Of a stretch of DNA of 64,000 nucleotides, positions 60,737-64,000 are shown piece by piece. Location of the stretch: the NCBI RefSeq assembly GCF_027409185.1, contig NC_084469.1, positions 34,152,293-34,216,292 on the forward strand, in the 5' to 3' direction. Within the stretch, counting starts at the first letter, position 1, and each line of letters starts with the position of its first letter. The position numbers and the translations under genes were made by a program. The notes below the pieces were generated by a model. It ran no database searches, was not told the DNA's origin, and worked only from the letters and a program-made list of their open reading frames with translations. The stretch is from Cynocephalus volans (Eukaryota; Chordata; Mammalia; Dermoptera; Cynocephalidae).

Positions 60737-61193
60737 AGAGCACGCCCAGGGTCTTTAGGCAGGAGCCAAGGGCCAGCCCCCTCTACCTGGATACAGGCAC
60801 GAAACAGAGCACGCCCAGGATCCTAGGCAGGAGCGTAAGGCGACATCCCCCACTGGGAAACAGGCAAGGAGCACGCCAGAAACACCACTTCCTCACAGGT
60901 GGCCCACGACAGCCACCACAGTCACAGCTGCCACAAAAGCAGCTCAACACCACAGCAATAGCCACTGCTACCATGGAGGCGGCCCACCAGACACCCAACT
61001 GCAGTGACACAGGAGAGTCACCAGCAGAGACCAGAAAAAGAGGAAGTCTCTCTCCTCAAAGCCCACTCCAGCGCCATAGAGGAAGCAACTCCTCCACCAT
61101 GCCCCTGCTCTATTTCTGATTTTAGTAATTCCTGTCTTCTCTCTTTTTTCTTTGTTAGTCTAGATAAAGATTTGCAAATTTTGTTGATCTTTT

Positions 61194-61227
<34 letters not shown>

Positions 61228-61498
61228 GACTATTAAGCAGTCTGCAAGGCACCACTGATGTAAATATCTTAATCAAACATTAACTTTATATAATTCATTT
61301 AAGGTATAATAATCTTTACATATATTGTGTAACTTGTTAAATATGTAACTATCATTCATTCTCTCTGACAGACTTTGTTATGGGAAATTGAAATCAAGCT
61401 CAAAACTCATTTCTCAAAAAATAAATTATTGTTAAATATTCATTAAACAGTTGGTAGTGTTCCCCAGTAAAGCCATCTTGTTCTGAAAAATAAAAAAG
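60737..61498. mobile_element. Composite retro-insert within L1
   Basis: It interrupts L1 ORF2; the L1 resumes after 61498. aaagaaaaaata occurs on both sides (60724-60735 and again near 61493), like a target duplication. Inside: two 69-bp-spaced GC-rich units beginning agagcacgcccagg (60737, 60806) and a third partial one; a CAC/CAG-rich stretch; antisense L1 ORF2-like sequence ('ttgttagtctagataaagat', about 61120-61195); a (TAA)n run; AT-rich unknown sequence; a further antisense L1-like piece ('cccagtaaagccatcttg') and an A-rich end. Origin unknown. Confidence 0.55.
61195..61228 (+). repeat. (TAA)n microsatellite
   Basis: About 11 uninterrupted TAA units inside the composite insert, next to antisense L1-like sequence. 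Confidence 0.85.
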
Positions 61499-62464
61499 AA
61501 AAAATAAATAAATACATTGAACTTCATCAAAATTTTAAAATTATGTGTGCCGAAGGACATTATCAAGAAGGGAAAGAGATAACCCACAGAGTGGGAAAAA
61601 TATTTGTAAGTATATGTACCTGATAAGGTTCTACTGTCCAGAATACATAAAGAACTCTTACAACTCAACAATAAGAAGACAACACAATTTTTAAGTGGGC
61701 AAAGGATTTGAATAGACATTTCTCCAGAGAAGATAAACAAATGACCAATAAGCACATGAAAAGATTTTCAACATCATTAGTCGTTAGGGAAATGCAAATC
61801 AAAACCACAATGAGACACCACTGCACACCTACCAAGGTGGCCATAATCAATACCAAGTGTTGGTAAAGGTGTGGAGAAACTGGGGACCTTGGGCATTACT
61901 TCTGGGAATGTAAAATAGTGCACCCACTTTGAAAAAGTCCCTCAAAAAGTCAAACAGAATTACTATGTAACATACCAATTCCACTCCTAGATATATACCC
62001 AAGAGAACTGAAAACATGTTCACACAAGAACTTGTATAAGAATACTTAGAGCAGCATTGTTCATAATATCCAAAAAGTGGTAACAACTCAAATGGCCATC
62101 AACAGATGAGTGGATAAACAAAATATGGTATATCCAGACAATGGAATTCTACTCGGCCGTAAAATGGAATGAAGTCCTAATTCATGCTCCAACATAGATT
62201 AGTCTTGAAAACACTAAATGAAAGAAGTCAGACACGAAAGGACAAATGTTGTTTGATTCCATTTATACGATATTCCAGGTGCTGGGCAGAAGTGGAGAAG
62301 GAGGTGTGACTGCTAATGAATACAGGGTTACTTTCAGGGATGATGAAAATGTTCTGCAGCTAGATAGTGCTAATGGTCACACACCTTCATGAATATACTA
62401 AAAATCACTGAATTGTGATTTTTAAAGGGTGGATTTTATGGTATGTGAATTAGACCTCAGTTTT
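61499..62464 (+). mobile_element. L1 ORF2 end and 3'UTR, second part
   Basis: It resumes with 'acttcatcaaaattttaaaa' and continues through 'atgcaaatcaaaaccacaat', 'attccactcctagatatata' and 'caatggaattctactcggcc' to the 3'UTR, followed by the SINE at 62465 and a short A-rich remnant to about 62655. This is the same copy as 59040-60736. Confidence 0.85.
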
Positions 62465-62629
62465 GTTTTGTTTTTTAAAGATGACCGGTAAGGAGATCTT
62501 AACCCTTGACTTAGGTTATCAGCACGACACTCTCCAAGTGAGCTAACCAGCCATCCCTATATGGGATCCGAACCCTTGGCCTTGGTGTTATCAGCACCAC
62601 ACTCTCCCAAGTGAGCCACGGGCCGGCCC
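62465..62629 (-). mobile_element. Dimeric tRNA-Ile-derived SINE with target-site duplication
   Basis: It reads 'aaagatgaccggtaaggaga', 'cagcacgacactctccaagt', 'gagctaaccagccatcccta', 'tatgggatccgaaccc' and 'gtgagccacgggccggccc', the reverse of the dimer at 44877. tagacctcagtttt and tatacctcaatttt flank it. Confidence 0.88.
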
Positions 62630-62655
62630 TATACCTCAATTTTTTAAAAAAAGAA

Positions 62656-63558
62656 GTTGGCAAAATCTACTTTACTTAATATTAATGGTAGCTGTGCGCT
62701 TCCTTAGATAATTAGTAACAAGATTGCTCCTGTTGTGTGTTATAACCTCACTTATGATGTTTGGTTAATTAATCCAGTCTTAAGTGGGTGGTCTATTCTT
62801 ACCCATCTCTAATCCGCCAAAAAACTCTTAAACTTAATGGAGCAAGCAGAAGGAGACTTTAAAAAACAGAATGACCCAATGGCCTCCATGGATCAATATC
62901 AGGCTCTCAATAAAAAGAACCAATCAGAGCACATGAAAATGAAAAGATGATTGTTAAAAAAAAAAAAAAAACTGACCAGCAATATGGAAACAGCTGAAGA
63001 ACAGAAAATTGGTCAGCTGTTACTTAGAACCAAAGATACCTTCCGAACCCATCAAGGATCAAGAAATAAGAATGGAAAGGACACAGTGAGACATGGTTAG
63101 AAAAGTCCCAGCATCTATCTAAGTTTTGGAAGAACAAAACAGATAAATACTTGAAGGGACAATGAAAGAAAACTTCTCAGTAAGGGAGAAAGTACAACCA
63201 GGTACGGGCACGACAAAGAACAACAAAAATCACCCAGAAGCATTGTTTGAGGTTTCAGAATACAAAGAGTAAACATTCAAAACCTTAAAGCTTCAAGAAG
63301 AAGAAAAATCAGATTGCCCACAAACAAATGAGAACCAGATTCAGCCCAGACTTCTCACCGAGAACATTAAATGCACAAAGGCCGTGGAGGAATATCTTCA
63401 AAGATACTTGGGAACATGATTACAGACTCAGATAAAGTTGCATTTGAATGAGAAGGTAAAATAAAGATATGTAGACATGCCAGGGCTTGGAGAGTTACCA
63501 TCCACAGTCCCTACCTGAAGAATTTCTTGAGGAGATGTTCTAGTGAAAAGAGAAAGTA
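62656..63558. repeat. AT-rich segment, part possibly HAL1/L1-related
   Basis: An A run at 62956-62970 splits the region. The right part ('gaaggtaaaataaagatatg', 'gaatttcttgaggagatgtt') resembles a block I know from old L1/HAL1-type elements. The left part is unassigned. No intact frame. Confidence 0.35.
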
Positions 63559-63863
63559 CATCCAAGAGGAAGGCATGGATCCAAGAGGAAGGCATGGAAT
63601 CCAGGAGGAAGGCATGGAATCCAAGAGGAAGGCATGGAATCCAAGAGGAAGGCATGGAATCCAAGAGGAAGGCATGGATACAAGAGGAAGGCATGGAATC
63701 CAGGAGGAAGGCATGGATCCAAGAGGAAGGCATGGAATCCAGGAGGAAGGCATGGAATCCAAGAGGAAGGCATGGAATCCAAGAGGAAGGCATGGAATCC
63801 AAGAGGAAGGCATGGAATCCAAGAGGAAGGCATGGAATCCAAGAGGAAGGCATGGAATCCAAG
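63559..63863 (+). repeat. Minisatellite, 20-bp unit, about 15 copies
   Basis: The unit is ggcatggaatccaagaggaa. Unit starts are 63572, 63591, 63611, 63631, 63651, 63671, 63690, 63710, 63729, 63749, 63769, 63789, 63809, 63829 and 63849; three units are 19 bp (one A missing), and three carry caggagg. A partial unit precedes and the last is cut. It is followed by (CAG)3-4. Because 20 is not a multiple of 3 and the unit has no stop in several frames, long repetitive ORFs appear on both strands; they are not genes. Confidence 0.95.
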
Positions 63864-64000
63864 CAGCAGCAGTGGGAAGTGTGCACTACCAAGGGTGGAT
63901 TTAACTGAATGTAAATCACACCTCACTAGCCTTAACCGAAGGACGAGGAGGAGTTGTTGCTGCTGCCACAGCCACCGTAACGAGGAAAAAAAACTTCCTC

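Larger units (their letters stand above)
51664..64000 (-). other. PITPNM3: PITPNM3 5' intron, partial
   Basis: No exon for the first ~75 residues is seen up to the right edge. The stretch holds a MIR split by a SINE (52690-52990), MIR (55130-55280), L2 (56550-57050), MER5A (58600-58790) and the L1 nest with minisatellite (59040-63870). Unique DNA lies at about 52000-52650, 53000-55100, 55300-56500 and 57050-58590. Confidence 0.7.

Noticed and set aside
60700-61119. 139-residue plus-strand ORF in the composite insert
   Set aside because: It starts in L1 sequence and crosses the insertion boundary; no known domain. Kept only as part of the insert description.
63572-63863. CRISPR-like array
   Set aside because: Repeats are head to tail without unique spacers, and the genome is mammalian.
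63428-63926. Repetitive ORFs (for example a PSSWIPCLPLGFHAFL-type repeat) as a repeat-protein gene
   Set aside because: They arise from the 20-bp minisatellite read in different frames on both strands, with no promoter, splice or conservation evidence.
51700-64000. Remaining 5' exons of PITPNM3
   Set aside because: I looked on the minus strand for the acidic SDSVESSDDEFFDA-type and MGKLDEHQ-type segments and found none; they must lie beyond the window.

Overview
This window is nuclear DNA from a placental mammal. Spliced genes have canonical GT/AG borders, there is a CpG-island promoter, and most of the remaining sequence is introns full of MIR, L2, L1 and hAT remnants. Two protein genes are recognised by reading their exons against the human proteins as I remember them: PIMREG (FAM64A/CATS; + strand, complete, about 2.7-7.9 kb) and PITPNM3 (Nir1; - strand, about 7.9 kb to beyond the right edge). 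The same tail-to-tail pair lies on human 17p13. I see no Alu, B1 or carnivore/ungulate SINEs. Instead there are at least seven tRNA-Ile-derived SINEs, monomeric and dimeric, several with clear target-site duplications. They resemble the CYN-type SINEs of colugos (Dermoptera, e.g. Galeopterus), so a colugo is my best guess for the species, as an inference rather than a proof.

Layout. 1-2300: intergenic, with MIR and old repeats. 2300-3010: CpG island and PIMREG promoter, with three CCAAT boxes exactly 40 bp apart followed by a CHR-like TTCGAA, the architecture of a G2/M cell-cycle gene. 3182-7103: PIMREG coding exons, with a GC-AG intron and an optional exon that gives two alternative C-termini. 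7690-7930: poly(A) signals of the two convergent genes facing each other. 7900-11750: long PITPNM3 3'UTR. 11751-51663: seventeen PITPNM3 coding exons, together encoding the equivalent of human residues 76-974 with no frame break; the last coding exon is itself CpG-rich. 35396-51615: a 16.2 kb intron. 51664-64000: part of the next intron. The first ~75 residues are encoded further right, outside the window.

The right-hand 5 kb is a mobile-element nest. A + strand L1 has been interrupted by an ~80 bp inverted-repeat MITE (itself hit by a SINE), a second SINE, an unusual ~760 bp composite insert carrying antisense L1 sequence, and a dimeric SINE. Next to it is a 20-bp minisatellite (about 15 copies) that is open in several frames.

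The two genes are not a functional unit. PIMREG is a proliferation-linked nuclear regulator and PITPNM3 a membrane-associated DDHD/LNS2 protein. I found no prokaryotic-type system, CRISPR array or defence locus. The most noteworthy items are the PIMREG promoter geometry and splicing options, the composite retro-insert at 60.7-61.5 kb, the nested MITE/SINE, and unexplained homeobox-site-rich intronic segments.
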